61,114 bases of DNA from an uncultured Lachnospiraceae bacterium (GCA_947628045.1 CANQYP010000002.1:1-61114), one strand, 5' to 3'. Positions 16,025-24,064 are shown, counted from the first letter of the stretch. Translations and numbers: made by a program. The notes: generated from the letters alone by a model not told the origin.

Positions 16025-17032
16025 ATGATTTTTAAGCCGGTTCAGCTGGGGCAAAAGGCTCTGGGCGAAGACGAGTTGGTCGAGGACAAGAAGAAATGCA
16101 GGAGGTACGGTCCCTGCGGCGTGGGGGAGAAGGCGGTCTACCTGAACAGCTTTTATTTTGACCGCAGGTATTATGTCGTGTTTTCTTCGATCAAGAGAAT
16201 GTTCAAACGGATCGCCATGAGCAAAGGCGGGTTTACGGGGAAAGGGGTATTCGCCTCGATTCCGTACCTGGTGGTCGAATACGACGACGGGAAATACAAG
16301 CAGTGCAATTTCAAGCGTGAGGAGGATGTGGACCTGCTGCTGGAACAGGTCCGCAAAACGCATTCGGACATTCCGCTCCACAGCGAGGAGGCGGAGCGCC
16401 GCCTTGCGGAAAAGCAGAGAATGCTGGAGGCGAGAAAGGCGAAGGAGATCACCGCGCAGGCGGCGCAGAGCATTCAGGAGCTGGAGAAATGCCGCGCGTA
16501 TCTCGAGGAGAGACAGGAGCAGGCGATCGAGCTGAGCGCGGCGGCAAAGCGCAAGCGCGCGTACGACCGCAGCAATCCGGCGTACAAGTGGGTCGCCCTT
16601 GCCATCGTGCTCATGGGCGTGGCGGCGGCGGTCTACGGGGTCTATGCGCTGATGACGCACGCGGGCTTTGCGCTTTATTTCCTGCTGTTCGGGCTGGCGG
16701 CGGTCTTTCTGTTTTCCGGCGCGAACGTGCTGCCGACCTCGCGCAACAACAAGCGCGCCATCGAGGAGCGCTTGCGAAATGCCGTGAAGGCGCAGCAGAC
16801 GTACATCGACAAGTATCCGGGTTTTCCGCTGCCGGCGTACTATGCGCACCCGATCGTGCTGCAGCGCATGATTCGGACGATCGAGGAGGGGCGCGCGCAG
16901 ACGGCGCAGGAGGCGCTCGAGACGGTCAAGAAGGATTTGCAGGCGCTCAACTCCAGTGTGCAGGTGGAGCAGGAGGAGTACGACGAGGTCGTGGCGGTCA
17001 AGCCGATGTTCCTCGTGGCGGAGTACCGCTAG
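16025..17032 (+). CDS. Membrane protein of unknown function with central coiled coil
   Basis: 335 residues, family not recognised. The N-terminal ~120 residues look like a soluble beta-rich domain (YLNSFYFDRRYYVVF, IPYLVVEYDDGKYKQC). A charged helical, probably coiled-coil stretch follows (~120-190), then two adjacent membrane helices (~198-220 and ~225-245) and a helical cytoplasmic tail. ATG 16025 has AAAGGAAAG upstream; in-frame codons from 15968 lack a site. It stands alone between cstA and an OhrR-like regulator, so context gives no function. Confidence 0.7.
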   Translation: MIFKPVQLGQKALGEDELVEDKKKCRRYGPCGVGEKAVYLNSFYFDRRYYVVFSSIKRMFKRIAMSKGGFTGKGVFASIPYLVVEYDDGKYKQCNFKREEDVDLLLEQVRKTHSDIPLHSEEAERRLAEKQRMLEARKAKEITAQAAQSIQELEKCRAYLEERQEQAIELSAAAKRKRAYDRSNPAYKWVALAIVLMGVAAAVYGVYALMTHAGFALYFLLFGLAAVFLFSGANVLPTSRNNKRAIEERLRNAVKAQQTYIDKYPGFPLPAYYAHPIVLQRMIRTIEEGRAQTAQEALETVKKDLQALNSSVQVEQEEYDEVVAVKPMFLVAEYR

Positions 17033-17164
17033 AAAATGACATAAAATTCAGAATTTTGTCTAATAATTGTTTCTTTTGACTTGCGATTTTGCCTGAATTG
17101 TGATAGAATTATGTGACTGGGAAAAGCAGAAGAGGAAGGCGATTGAACAGGCAGGAGGATTAAG

Positions 17165-17608
17165 ATGAATAATTCAAAATATGACGCGCTGAAACTGGAA
17201 AATCAGATCTGTTTTCCGCTCTATGCGTGTTCGAGGGAGATCATCAAGCGGTACAAACCGTTTCTCGACGAACTTGATTTGACTTACACGCAGTACATCA
17301 CCATGATGGTGCTCTGGGAAAAGAAAAAACTGACGTCGAAGGAGCTGGGGAAATACCTGTTTCTGGATTCCGGCACGCTGACTCCGCTCCTCAAGAAGAT
17401 GGAGACGAAGGGGCTGCTTTTGCGCAGACGCTCAGAGGAGGACGAGCGGAATCTTCTGGTGACGATCACGGAGGCGGGCGAGCGGCTCAGGGAGCGCGCG
17501 GTGAAGATACCGGCGCAGATCGCGAAGTGCTCCGGGCTGGAGCGGGAAGACGCGGAGACGCTGTACCGCATTTTGTATAAGATGCTGGACGAAGATTTCC
17601 GGGATTGA
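17165..17608 (+). CDS. MarR-family regulator, OhrR-like (thiol redox sensor)
   Basis: 147 residues with a winged-helix fold. The N-terminal sequence QICFPLYACSREI places a cysteine at residue 16, equivalent to the reactive cysteine of OhrR peroxide sensors, plus a second at 22. The recognition region LDSGTLTPLLKKMETKGLL and the wing RRRSEEDERNLLVTIT also match OhrR. OhrR proteins repress the organic hydroperoxide reductase gene ohrA, but no ohrA is adjacent, so the target must lie elsewhere or be the gene itself. CAGGAGG precedes the ATG. Confidence 0.85.
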   Translation: MNNSKYDALKLENQICFPLYACSREIIKRYKPFLDELDLTYTQYITMMVLWEKKKLTSKELGKYLFLDSGTLTPLLKKMETKGLLLRRRSEEDERNLLVTITEAGERLRERAVKIPAQIAKCSGLEREDAETLYRILYKMLDEDFRD

Positions 17609-17723
17609 GTTTTTCGGGATCGAATTACAATTTTATATGGTAAAATTGCAGGAGATACTTTATAATAGGTTCGTCGGTCAGATTTCCTGAGCGAAAGAGA
17701 AGGGAACGATGAGGAGGACGGAT

Positions 17724-18128
17724 ATGTTAGATCAGATTGCAATTTTTGCCGAGAATCAAAAGGGAGCGATGCACAGGATCACGAATATCCTGGCACAGAA
17801 CGATATCAATATACTTGGCTCCGTCACGAACGACAGCGCCGAGTACGGGATCATACGTATGCTGGTGAGCGACCCCCACAAGACGATGACGGTGCTCACG
17901 GACGCCGGATATATCTGCAAGCTGACAGATGTGCTGGGTGTGGAGTGCGAGGATCGCGTCGGCGCCTTGAACAGCCTTCTGGACGCGCTCGACGAGAGTA
18001 ATATCAGTGTGGATTACCTGTATCTGTCGTTCGACCGCGAGAAGGCGAGCCCGATCATGGTGCTGCACGTCCAGGATGCCGCGGAAGTGGAGGAGTGCCT
18101 GATCGCGAAAGGGTTTTCTGTGCTGTAA
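17724..18128 (+). CDS. Tandem ACT-domain protein
   Basis: 134 residues containing two ACT-like ligand-binding modules (QIAIFAENQKGAMHRITNIL, then GVECEDRVGALNSLLDALDE) and no catalytic domain. Free-standing ACT proteins of this size bind amino acids and regulate partner enzymes; the ligand is not evident. ATG 17724 is the better start because AGGAGG (17712-17717) lies 6 bases upstream; an ATG at 17709 would place that site inside the gene. It is possibly cotranscribed with the MarR-type gene ~115 bp upstream. Confidence 0.82.
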   Translation: MLDQIAIFAENQKGAMHRITNILAQNDINILGSVTNDSAEYGIIRMLVSDPHKTMTVLTDAGYICKLTDVLGVECEDRVGALNSLLDALDESNISVDYLYLSFDREKASPIMVLHVQDAAEVEECLIAKGFSVL

Positions 18129-18347
18129 ACTGTGCGCAGGAAAAGGATTCGCCTGTACGAGGCGGATTCCTTAATTATGTGAATCAGATATATATTGAGG
18201 GATTTTCCGAAGAGGAAATCAAACAGATAAAACAGGAAAAGGGTGATAAGCGCTGTGCACGACCGCATGGCGCTTTTGATTTAGAATTTTTAACTCACGT
18301 AGCCCTGATAAAATAATTTTATATAAAAATATGAGAAAAAATCTCAA
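18129..18347 (+). other. Spacer with a possible gene remnant before the AbiL-like pair
   Basis: An in-frame stretch from about 18158 reads GFLNYVNQIYIEGFSEEEIK and continues with KQIKQEKGDK, which looks protein-like. It has no convincing start or ribosome site and runs into a stem-loop (18248-18275). It may be a remnant of a gene displaced by the defence insertion. Base composition becomes visibly AT-rich from about 18280. Confidence 0.3.
18248..18275 (+). terminator. Hairpin terminator upstream of the AbiL-like pair
   Basis: AAGCGCTGTGC (18248-18258) pairs with GCATGGCGCTT (18265-18275), allowing two G-U pairs, around loop ACGACC; it is followed by TT and a later T-rich stretch. Confidence 0.6.
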
Positions 18348-18354
18348 ATATTGG

Positions 18355-18382
18355 TTTACAAATGCAGAAATGTGATTATAAT
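18355..18382 (+). promoter_or_regulatory. Candidate promoter of the AbiL-like pair
   Basis: TTTACA (18355-18360), 16-bp spacer, TATAAT (18377-18382). A short symmetric element TGAGAAAAAATCTCA lies just upstream (~18332-18346) and could be an operator. Confidence 0.55.
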
Positions 18383-18424
18383 AGAGAACTAGGAAACAAA
18401 ATACAATGCCGGAGGAAAAATGAC

Positions 18425-19651
18425 ATGTTGTGTCAATTTACGGTTAAAAATTTCAAAAGTATAAGAGATGAGGTTACTTTTGATATGCAGGCGGCATCCA
18501 TCTCGGAGCATGAGGATCGGGTGATCAGGGACAGCGACGGTGAGATTTTCCTACCGGTTTCGGCAATTTATGGACCGAATGGCGGCGGAAAGTCGAATGT
18601 ATTGGAGGCTCTGTTTTCAGTGGCGGCGAAGGTGATGCGTCCTCTCTATGTCGCGGAGGATAAGAGAGGGCAGACGCTGTCCCCTTCTAAATTTGTGATC
18701 GAACCGTTTGCCTTCTCAGAGAACAGCAGAGAGAACCCGACAGAGTTTGAAATCTTCTTCCGTACGGAGCAGGCAGAATACAGATATATTTTGCATGTGA
18801 GAAAAGATACGGTGGTCTATGAGAGTCTGGATCGAATCAAGAGGGAGACGGGGAGAAGGTCTGCACTGTTTAAGCGGGATGAACAGGGAATGATTCTAAA
18901 GGGCGCTTTTGCGAGACTGCAGGTGAGCGATGAGCTGTCAAAGACACTTCCGCTTTTGTCTTATCTTGGAATCACATATCGGAAGAATGAAATAGTGAAT
19001 GATGTCCTGAATTGGTTTGATCAGGACATTTATTTCCTGAACTATGGAAATCCTCTTCAGGAGTTGCGAATGGCTGTGACAGGCTCGGAAAATGTAAAAA
19101 AACTGATGCTTGATATGATTAAGGAAATGGATCTGGATATTGTTGATTTTCGGATAGAAGAAAAGGACAATGACTCGATTGAAGTTTACACCAGGCATTC
19201 AGCGGAAGGCTGCGAAACGGAACTGAATCTGACGGATGAGTCCAGCGGCACACAGAAAATATTTGGGTTGCTACCGTTGATTGCGGCGAGCTTGCGCAGA
19301 GGAAATACGCTCGTGATTGATGAATTGGATGCAAAAATCCATCCGTTATTGTTACGCCACATCATTATGATGTTTAATGATATGAGCATTAATCGAAATG
19401 GCGCGCAGCTAATTTTTACCTCGCATGACCTCTCCACAATGAACAGCGAAGTATTCCGCAGGGATGAAATCTGGTTTGTAGCGAAAGGGAAAGCCCAAAA
19501 CTCAAAGCTGTATTCTCTGGTGGAGTTTAAGAATAAAAAAGGAGAATCGGTGCGCAAGGATGCAAAGTTTGACAAGCAGTATCTGGAAGGAAAATATGGG
19601 GCGGACCCGTACCTGATCAGGTTTATAGATTGGGGGAAAGTTGATGGCTAA
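18425..19651 (+). CDS. AAA family ATPase, AbiLi/RloA-like (phage defence)
   Basis: 408 residues of the SMC/ABC-like AAA_15/AAA_21 class. It opens with FTVKNFKSIRDEVTF, has Walker A GPNGGGKS at 50-57, a signature-like DESSGTQKIFGLL and Walker B TLVIDELDAKIHP, then a histidine switch (IFTSHD). ATG 18425 has GGAGG about 8 bases upstream. Its stop overlaps the start of an RloB-type TOPRIM gene by 8 bases. This ATPase + RloB arrangement is that of the abortive-infection system AbiL: the ATPase presumably senses phage and releases the effector. Lower GC than its flanks suggests transfer. Confidence 0.85.
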   Translation: MLCQFTVKNFKSIRDEVTFDMQAASISEHEDRVIRDSDGEIFLPVSAIYGPNGGGKSNVLEALFSVAAKVMRPLYVAEDKRGQTLSPSKFVIEPFAFSENSRENPTEFEIFFRTEQAEYRYILHVRKDTVVYESLDRIKRETGRRSALFKRDEQGMILKGAFARLQVSDELSKTLPLLSYLGITYRKNEIVNDVLNWFDQDIYFLNYGNPLQELRMAVTGSENVKKLMLDMIKEMDLDIVDFRIEEKDNDSIEVYTRHSAEGCETELNLTDESSGTQKIFGLLPLIAASLRRGNTLVIDELDAKIHPLLLRHIIMMFNDMSINRNGAQLIFTSHDLSTMNSEVFRRDEIWFVAKGKAQNSKLYSLVEFKNKKGESVRKDAKFDKQYLEGKYGADPYLIRFIDWGKVDG

Positions 19652-20342
19652 AAAAGCAGGAATGGAGGCGTGGAAGAAAAAACGTCGGCAGGAGCATCTG
19701 GAGCAGAAAAAGTACCGCTATTATATTTTTTGTGAAGGGGAACAGACTGAACCGCAGTACTTTGCAGGATTCAAACGGATGATAGAGGATGATCCAATAT
19801 ACCGAAACATGGTTTTGATAGAGATTGAACCGTGTGCGGCGGAAACAATGCGTGTAATCGGGGCAGCTGAGAAACATATAGAGAAACATGGGATAACAAA
19901 AGGGCAGATTTGGTGCGTGTACGATAAGGACAGTTTTCCACTAAAGGATTTTAACGGAGTAACGGAGAGGGCAGACAGACTCAATAGAGTGAATCCGGAT
20001 TTGCAATATCATTGTGCATGGTCAAACGAATGCATTGAGTTTTGGTTTTTGCTGCACTTTGCGTATTATACGGCAAATAATCATCGAAGTGAGTATATAG
20101 CTTTTTTGAATGATAAATTCAAAGGGTTGGGGATCGGAAAATACCGGAAGAATATGGGGAACATATTTGAAATATTGCTAGAAAAGGGAAATCCGAAATT
20201 GGCGATACGGTATGCAAAACGGATTATAAATGAAGGACGAGGTAAGACACCGGCAGATATAGCACCAGGGACAAAGGTATATGAGCTGGTGGAAGAATTG
20301 GTGAGATATTTGCCGGAGGAATGTAAGAAAAGGTTTAATTGA
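19644..20342 (+). CDS. RloB/AbiLii-like TOPRIM-fold effector
   Basis: 232 residues. A basic N-terminal stretch is followed by the RloB core: YIFCEGEQTEPQYF with the conserved TOPRIM glutamate, and IWCVYDKDSFP with the acidic DxD pair, then SNECIEFWFLLHF, typical of RloB. The TOPRIM fold suggests a metal-dependent nuclease or nucleotidyl activity. The ATG at 19644 overlaps the ATPase gene by 8 bases, with GGGGGAAAG upstream, indicating translational coupling. RloB-type proteins are the likely toxic effector in AbiL-like defence; that role here is inferred from the pairing. Confidence 0.85.
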   Translation: MAKKAGMEAWKKKRRQEHLEQKKYRYYIFCEGEQTEPQYFAGFKRMIEDDPIYRNMVLIEIEPCAAETMRVIGAAEKHIEKHGITKGQIWCVYDKDSFPLKDFNGVTERADRLNRVNPDLQYHCAWSNECIEFWFLLHFAYYTANNHRSEYIAFLNDKFKGLGIGKYRKNMGNIFEILLEKGNPKLAIRYAKRIINEGRGKTPADIAPGTKVYELVEELVRYLPEECKKRFN

Positions 20343-20358
20343 TAACAGGAGTATACAT

Positions 20359-20546
20359 ATGAAGAATATTACTTTTTTGTTGACTATTTGGGAAATCAGG
20401 GACGAATTACCAATAAGGAGGTTCAGGAATTATTGGGGATAAAAGATTCCAGGGCATTGAAAATATTGAAAGAAATGGTAGAGACAGGTATATTGGAGAA
20501 ACAGGGAAAGCTAAAGGGCAGCTATTATATCTTAAAAGATGAATAA
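20359..20546 (+). pseudogene. Small winged-helix ORF broken by a frameshift in a T6 run
   Basis: ATG 20359 follows an excellent site (CAGGAG, 6 bases upstream). After MKNIT the reading frame leaves the coding phase at a run of six Ts (20373-20378). One extra T would restore a ~62-residue protein continuing FVDYLGNQGRITNKEVQELL and ending KGSYYILKDE. That sequence looks like the C-terminal winged helix of AlbA_2/RecG-like proteins or a small regulator. It lies 16 bp after the RloB gene. It could be a decayed gene, a sequencing error, or a gene read by slippage on the T-run. Confidence 0.5.
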
Positions 20547-20600
20547 GTCTCAGAATCCTCCGCATACACTGTAAAAACGGTGTCTTCGGGGGATTTTTCC

Positions 20601-20861
20601 TTGAAAGATTATATAGAAGAGCGGGTGCTCGACATAGCGGGTTACATTATCGAGAGCAATTCGACCGTGCGGGAGGCGGCGAAACGGTTTGGGGTGAGCA
20701 AGAGTACGGTACATAAAGACGTTTCCGAGCGTCTCACGCAGCTTAACCCGGCGCTGGCGCAGGAGGTGCGCAAGGTGCTGGATGTGAATAAGGCGGAGCG
20801 CCACATCAGGGGCGGGCTTGCCACGCGGGAGAAATACCTGCACCACGATCCGGCAGTCTGA
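20601..20861 (+). CDS. spoIIID: Stage III sporulation transcriptional regulator SpoIIID
   Basis: 86 residues, family length. It is a mother-cell DNA-binding regulator that adjusts sigma-E-dependent genes. The helix-turn-helix block REAAKRFGVSKSTVHKDVSE and the later AERHIRGGLATREKY align with Bacillus SpoIIID from its first residues, which places the start at TTG 20601 (GGGGGAT 7 bases upstream) rather than further upstream. The AT-rich defence pair sits immediately before it, and a 91-bp tandem repeat begins at its stop codon. The last residues (HHDPAV) differ from the usual basic tail and may have been changed by that repeat. Confidence 0.92.
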   Translation: MKDYIEERVLDIAGYIIESNSTVREAAKRFGVSKSTVHKDVSERLTQLNPALAQEVRKVLDVNKAERHIRGGLATREKYLHHDPAV

Positions 20862-21110
20862 TGCCGATTGCCGACGGAATTTTCCGCTGCCGATCGCGCT
20901 GCTGCCCGGCGTCGAGGAGTCGCTGTCCGCTGCCGGAGAAACTACGCTCTGATGCCGATTGCCGACGGAACTTTCCGCCGCCGATCGCGCTGTTGCCCGG
21001 CGTCGAGGAGCCGCTGTCCGCTGCCGGAGGAGCTGCGCTCTGGGGCTGATTGGTGACAGAAATTTTCGACCCCGAAACGCGCTGTTTTCCGGCATCGGAG
21101 CGCATCAGAG
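20857..21110 (+). repeat. 91-bp tandem repeat, three copies, starting at the spoIIID stop codon
   Basis: Units begin at TCTGATGCCGATTGCCGACG (20857), the same at 20948, and a diverged TCTGGGGCTGATTGGTGACA (21039); spacing is exactly 91 bp each time. Copies one and two are nearly identical; copy three keeps only blocks (for example ACGCGCTGTTTTCCGG). The stop codon TGA of spoIIID is part of unit one. Minus- and plus-strand ORFs across it appear to be by-products of the repeat. Confidence 0.9.
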
Positions 21111-21155
21111 CAGCCCCGCGCGGGAAGAATGTCGAAGAATGAGGAGCGCCTGGAT

Positions 21156-21184
21156 TTGACAAAAAGTCACTTATAGGGTATAGT
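21156..21184 (+). promoter_or_regulatory. Promoter of the SGNH-hydrolase gene
   Basis: TTGACA (21156-21161), 17-bp spacer, TATAGT (21179-21184). Confidence 0.75.
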
Positions 21185-21229
21185 GGTAATGCTTGGAAAC
21201 AAGCGATACACATTAGACACTATGAAGGG

Positions 21230-22294
21230 GTGAGTCTTATCAGCAGCAAATCCATCAGGCGATTGGTCGGGGCGTTTCTGCTCTGCCTCCTGTGTTTTGC
21301 GGGCGCGGCGCGTCCGGCGCGGGCGGCTGTGAACGTAGTCAGCGCGGCGAAGACGGTCACGGGAGGGACGTGGAGCAGCACCGCGAAGGGCAGGAAGTAC
21401 CGCTACGCGAACGGGAAATACGCGAAAAAGGTATGGTGCAACATAAACGGCGGAATCTACCGCTTTGACAAGAACGGGTATGCCTTGACCGGCTGGATCA
21501 AGTTCAAGAACAAGATGTATTATGCAGGTTCCAACGGCAAACTGTATGTCGGCAGCTGGGTAAAGAGCGGCGGCAAGAAATACTATATGGACAAAACAGG
21601 CGCGCGTTTGCAGAACGTCTGGATCCGGGACAACGGCAAGTTTTATTATCTGGGACCGACGGGCGCGATGGCGACGAAACAGTGGATCGACGGCGAGTAT
21701 TACGTCGGGGCGAACGGAGTCCGGAAGAAGAACTGTGTGGTAGACGGCTATCAGCTGGACGCGAACGGCAGGAAGGTCGTCAAGACCTTTGACGGAGATT
21801 ATATCTTTGTCGGGGATTCCAGGACGGTCGGCATGCAGATGGCGGCGTCGCCGGCGGACACGAAGTACATTGCGAAGGTGTCGATGGGGTATGCCTGGCT
21901 GGAGTCGACGGCAGGTCCCGAGCTCATGACCTATCTGAACCAGAACCCGGATGTGAGCGTTGTGCTGGCGTTCGGCGTGAACGACCTTGGGAATATCCAG
22001 AAGTATATTTCCTACTACACGAAACTGATCAAGAAATATCCGAAGACAAGGTTTTACATAGACTCGGTGAATCCGGTCGACGAGAAGACGGAGGCGTCTC
22101 ACGGGTATTCCGTCAGGAACGCGCAGATCGTTTCCTTCAACAAAAAGATGCGCGCCGGAGTTGGGAAAAACCGGTTCCTGAACACGTACTCGTACCTGAC
22201 AGAGAACGGGTTCGAGACCTCCGACGGGGTGCACTACACGCTGGAGGATTACAGCGGTCTGTACAGCTACATCATAGGGCTGATCAAGAAGTGA
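21230..22294 (+). CDS. Secreted SGNH/GDSL hydrolase with N-terminal cell-wall-binding repeats
   Basis: 354 residues. A basic start and hydrophobic core (LVGAFLLCLLCFAGAARPARA) form a signal peptide. Residues ~45-185 hold about six ~20-residue choline/glucan-binding-like repeats (GGIYRFDKNGYALTGW, KYYMDKTGARLQNVW, KFYYLGPTGAMATKQW). The catalytic domain follows: FVGDSRTVGM (serine block), FGVNDLGN (Asn block) and SDGVHYT (Asp/His block). It probably removes acyl or acetyl groups from a cell-wall or extracellular polymer. The GTG start at 21230 is uncertain, since the nearest purine-rich site (GAAGGGG) abuts it. It ends at a strong terminator. Confidence 0.88.
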   Translation: MSLISSKSIRRLVGAFLLCLLCFAGAARPARAAVNVVSAAKTVTGGTWSSTAKGRKYRYANGKYAKKVWCNINGGIYRFDKNGYALTGWIKFKNKMYYAGSNGKLYVGSWVKSGGKKYYMDKTGARLQNVWIRDNGKFYYLGPTGAMATKQWIDGEYYVGANGVRKKNCVVDGYQLDANGRKVVKTFDGDYIFVGDSRTVGMQMAASPADTKYIAKVSMGYAWLESTAGPELMTYLNQNPDVSVVLAFGVNDLGNIQKYISYYTKLIKKYPKTRFYIDSVNPVDEKTEASHGYSVRNAQIVSFNKKMRAGVGKNRFLNTYSYLTENGFETSDGVHYTLEDYSGLYSYIIGLIKK

Positions 22295-22313
22295 AAACAG
22301 AATACCGAAAACA

Positions 22314-22357
22314 AGAGGGCGTCACGGAGTCAGAGTCGGACTCACGGGACGCCCTCT
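22314..22357. terminator. Bidirectional terminator after the SGNH-hydrolase gene
   Basis: AGAGGGCGTC (22314-22323) pairs with GACGCCCTCT (22348-22357), with an inner GAGTC/GACTC stem. It separates convergent genes. Confidence 0.85.
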
Positions 22358-22374
22358 TTAACATGGCTGTGAAA

Positions 22375-22608
22375 TTATTCCTTGAATTCAAAAAATCTGC
22401 CGATCGGGACCTCCAGGACATCCGCGATATCGAAAAGCTTTTCCAACGAGATCGAGGTGGGCATGTTGGGTGCCTCTAAGTTGCTGATATGTGTTCGGCT
22501 CAAATCGACGCCCTCGGCGAGTTGGAGTTGTGTGAGACCGCGGAGTTTCCGATAATATGCGATGGTAAGCCCGAGCTGGCGATATTGGTCTGCACGTTTT
22601 GTTGTCAT
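22375..22608 (-). CDS. Small XRE-family DNA-binding protein
   Basis: 77 residues, essentially a lone helix-turn-helix domain: LGLTIAYYRKLRGLTQLQLA, EGVDLSRTHISNLEAPN, then LFDIADVLEVPIGRFF. The upstream in-frame start would add 25 residues without family support, while the ATG at 22608 has AAAGGAGG upstream. Its operator and targets are unknown. A second XRE gene lies 155 bp further on the same strand. Confidence 0.87.
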   Translation of the reverse strand: MTTKRADQYRQLGLTIAYYRKLRGLTQLQLAEGVDLSRTHISNLEAPNMPTSISLEKLFDIADVLEVPIGRFFEFKE

Positions 22609-22762
22609 GTCGTCTCCTCCTTTATCTACTAGTTTAGTATTTCCAGAAGAAAAACGAAACAAAACGTGTCGTTGTGTTTGCAAAGCATAATCTTGCCTGC
22701 GAAAAACATAACTGATATAATGCTATTGACAGATGAGCAGACGCATGCTCGCGCGCGGGGCG

Positions 22763-23101
22763 TTATTCCCCCTGAAGGAGCTTTTTGAACCGGATAAAAT
22801 CAAGCACCTCTTTTTGCGTATTCTTCGACAAAGAGGAAAATTCATCAAACAGCTTATCCTTCAAAATAGCCTTCGGAGATTTCGCCTCGGCGGCATCCGC
22901 CCCGAGCACGAGGTAGTCGACAGACACCTGGTACAGGTCCGCGAGCGCGATGATGATCTCAAGCGGCGGGGTGCGGCACGCGTTCTCATAGTTGCAGTAG
23001 GTCTGTCTCTGGATATTCAGTTTGTTGCTGACGTCTTCCTGCGTGTAGCCTGCTTTTTTCCTGAGCTGGCGAATTGTAGAAGAAAAAATAGTCTGTTTCA
23101 T
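22763..23101 (-). CDS. XRE-family transcriptional regulator
   Basis: 112 residues. An N-terminal helix-turn-helix (IRQLRKKAGYTQEDVSNKLN, QRQTYCNYENACRTPP) is followed by a short C-terminal helical region (KNTQKEVLDFIRFKKLLQGE), presumably for dimerisation. The ATG at 23101 was preferred because TGGAGG lies 8 bases upstream; an ATG five codons earlier lacks a site. It reads in the same direction as the other small XRE gene, and both may be remnants of an accessory element, although no integrase or phage gene is present. Confidence 0.87.
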   Translation of the reverse strand: MKQTIFSSTIRQLRKKAGYTQEDVSNKLNIQRQTYCNYENACRTPPLEIIIALADLYQVSVDYLVLGADAAEAKSPKAILKDKLFDEFSSLSKNTQKEVLDFIRFKKLLQGE

Positions 23102-23120
23102 TTGCTTAACCTCCATAATT

Positions 23121-23453
23121 ATGACTTATTATAGCAATATCTGGCAGGAAATTCCTCAAATGCAACAATATGAATACATCAACCACAATAAAGCAACAAA
23201 ATGTTACAAAATTAAAACGCATGATTGGAATGATTTGATGAATTTCCTGGAATACGGGTTGCAACATAAAAACAGCGTTTCAAAAATGCAACGAATGGTT
23301 GCAAAATGTCTGTTGAAAATTGAAATATGGAAGGCGGACCGATATGAGGACCGCCTGAACAAAAAGCACATTTCGGTTCCGAATGACCCGGACGGGACAG
23401 ACGCCCTGCTGCGCGCGATCAGAGATCAGATAGAGAGACAGGGGTTGGGATAA
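23121..23453 (+). CDS. Hypothetical small ORF, doubtful
   Basis: 110 codons, divergent from the XRE gene and overlapping the end of the CYTH gene on the other strand by 28 bp. No ribosome binding site precedes the ATG, and no family is recognised. The amino-acid composition is protein-like (HDWNDLMNFLEYGLQHKNS). The DNA is AT-rich and contains several TGCAAC/GTTGCAA words, which could equally be noncoding signals for the neighbouring regulator. Confidence 0.3.
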   Translation: MTYYSNIWQEIPQMQQYEYINHNKATKCYKIKTHDWNDLMNFLEYGLQHKNSVSKMQRMVAKCLLKIEIWKADRYEDRLNKKHISVPNDPDGTDALLRAIRDQIERQGLG

Positions 23454-23914
23454 GCTGCCGGGTCAAACCGGTCGAGGCTGCTGAGCACGGAGTTGTGGTA
23501 TGCGCCCGAGTAGGTGACTTCCTCACCGAACCAGTCAGGCGCGGCAAAGCCGTTTGCGGCGTCCTCGTCCGGGAATTCCACTTCCACGAGCCGCAGACCG
23601 TCAAATTTTCCTTCAAAGATATCGAGTTCCGCCTTCCAGCCGGAAGAGAGCGGGATGACATATCTTTTTTTTGTGATGACGTTCCCGTCCGCTTTGCCCA
23701 GCAGGTGGAGATAGCCTGTCTGCGTGAGCGGGAGATTGTACTCCTCGCGGGACAGCATTCCCCGTCCCTTGTAGGTCAGAATGTAATCGCCGTCCTGTCT
23801 GCGGACGCGGACGACCGGATCGGTGCACAGGTATGCCTGCTCGATTTGATGGCACGGGTACTCCGCCAAAGGACCGGGCAGATGCTTGATCAGAAATTTG
23901 CGTTCGATTTCCAT
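23426..23914 (-). CDS. CYTH-domain protein (triphosphate tunnel metalloenzyme family)
   Basis: 162 residues. It starts with the diagnostic MEIERKFL (ExExK motif), followed by alternating basic/acidic strands that build the tunnel: VVRVRRQDGDYILTYKGRG, ITKKRYVIPL, KAELDIFEG, LRLVEVEFPDEDAA. These enzymes hydrolyse inorganic triphosphate or related substrates with a divalent metal; bacterial stand-alone members are often tripolyphosphatases, but the exact substrate is not fixed by sequence. AAAGGAGG lies 8 bases before the ATG. It is divergent from the DJ-1/PfpI gene. Confidence 0.9.
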   Translation of the reverse strand: MEIERKFLIKHLPGPLAEYPCHQIEQAYLCTDPVVRVRRQDGDYILTYKGRGMLSREEYNLPLTQTGYLHLLGKADGNVITKKRYVIPLSSGWKAELDIFEGKFDGLRLVEVEFPDEDAANGFAAPDWFGEEVTYSGAYHNSVLSSLDRFDPAAYPNPCLSI

Positions 23915-23993
23915 AGGAAAGACCTCCTTTCAGATAATAAAAATCATATCACAATCCGGGACGCCGCGAAAGAGGAAATGCGGGAAGAAAAGA

Positions 23994-24022
23994 TTGATTT
24001 TCGGGAAAGTCTCTGGTAAACT
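23994..24022 (+). promoter_or_regulatory. Promoter of the DJ-1/PfpI gene
   Basis: TTGATT (23994-23999), 17-bp spacer, TAAACT (24017-24022), about 40 bp before the start. Confidence 0.6.
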
Positions 24023-24064
24023 GTAGGCGATTGAAAGAATTCATTGGGCAGGGAGGCAGGGACT

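Noticed and set aside
20857-21110. Possible CRISPR array
   Set aside because: The units are contiguous 91-bp copies without variable spacers, and no cas genes are present.
20550-21213. Overlapping minus-strand and plus-strand ORFs across the spoIIID end
   Set aside because: They consist of translations of the 91-bp tandem repeat; no start signals or domains.
23121-23453. Confident protein gene
   Set aside because: Kept only as a doubtful ORF: no ribosome site, no homology recognised, overlap with the CYTH gene.
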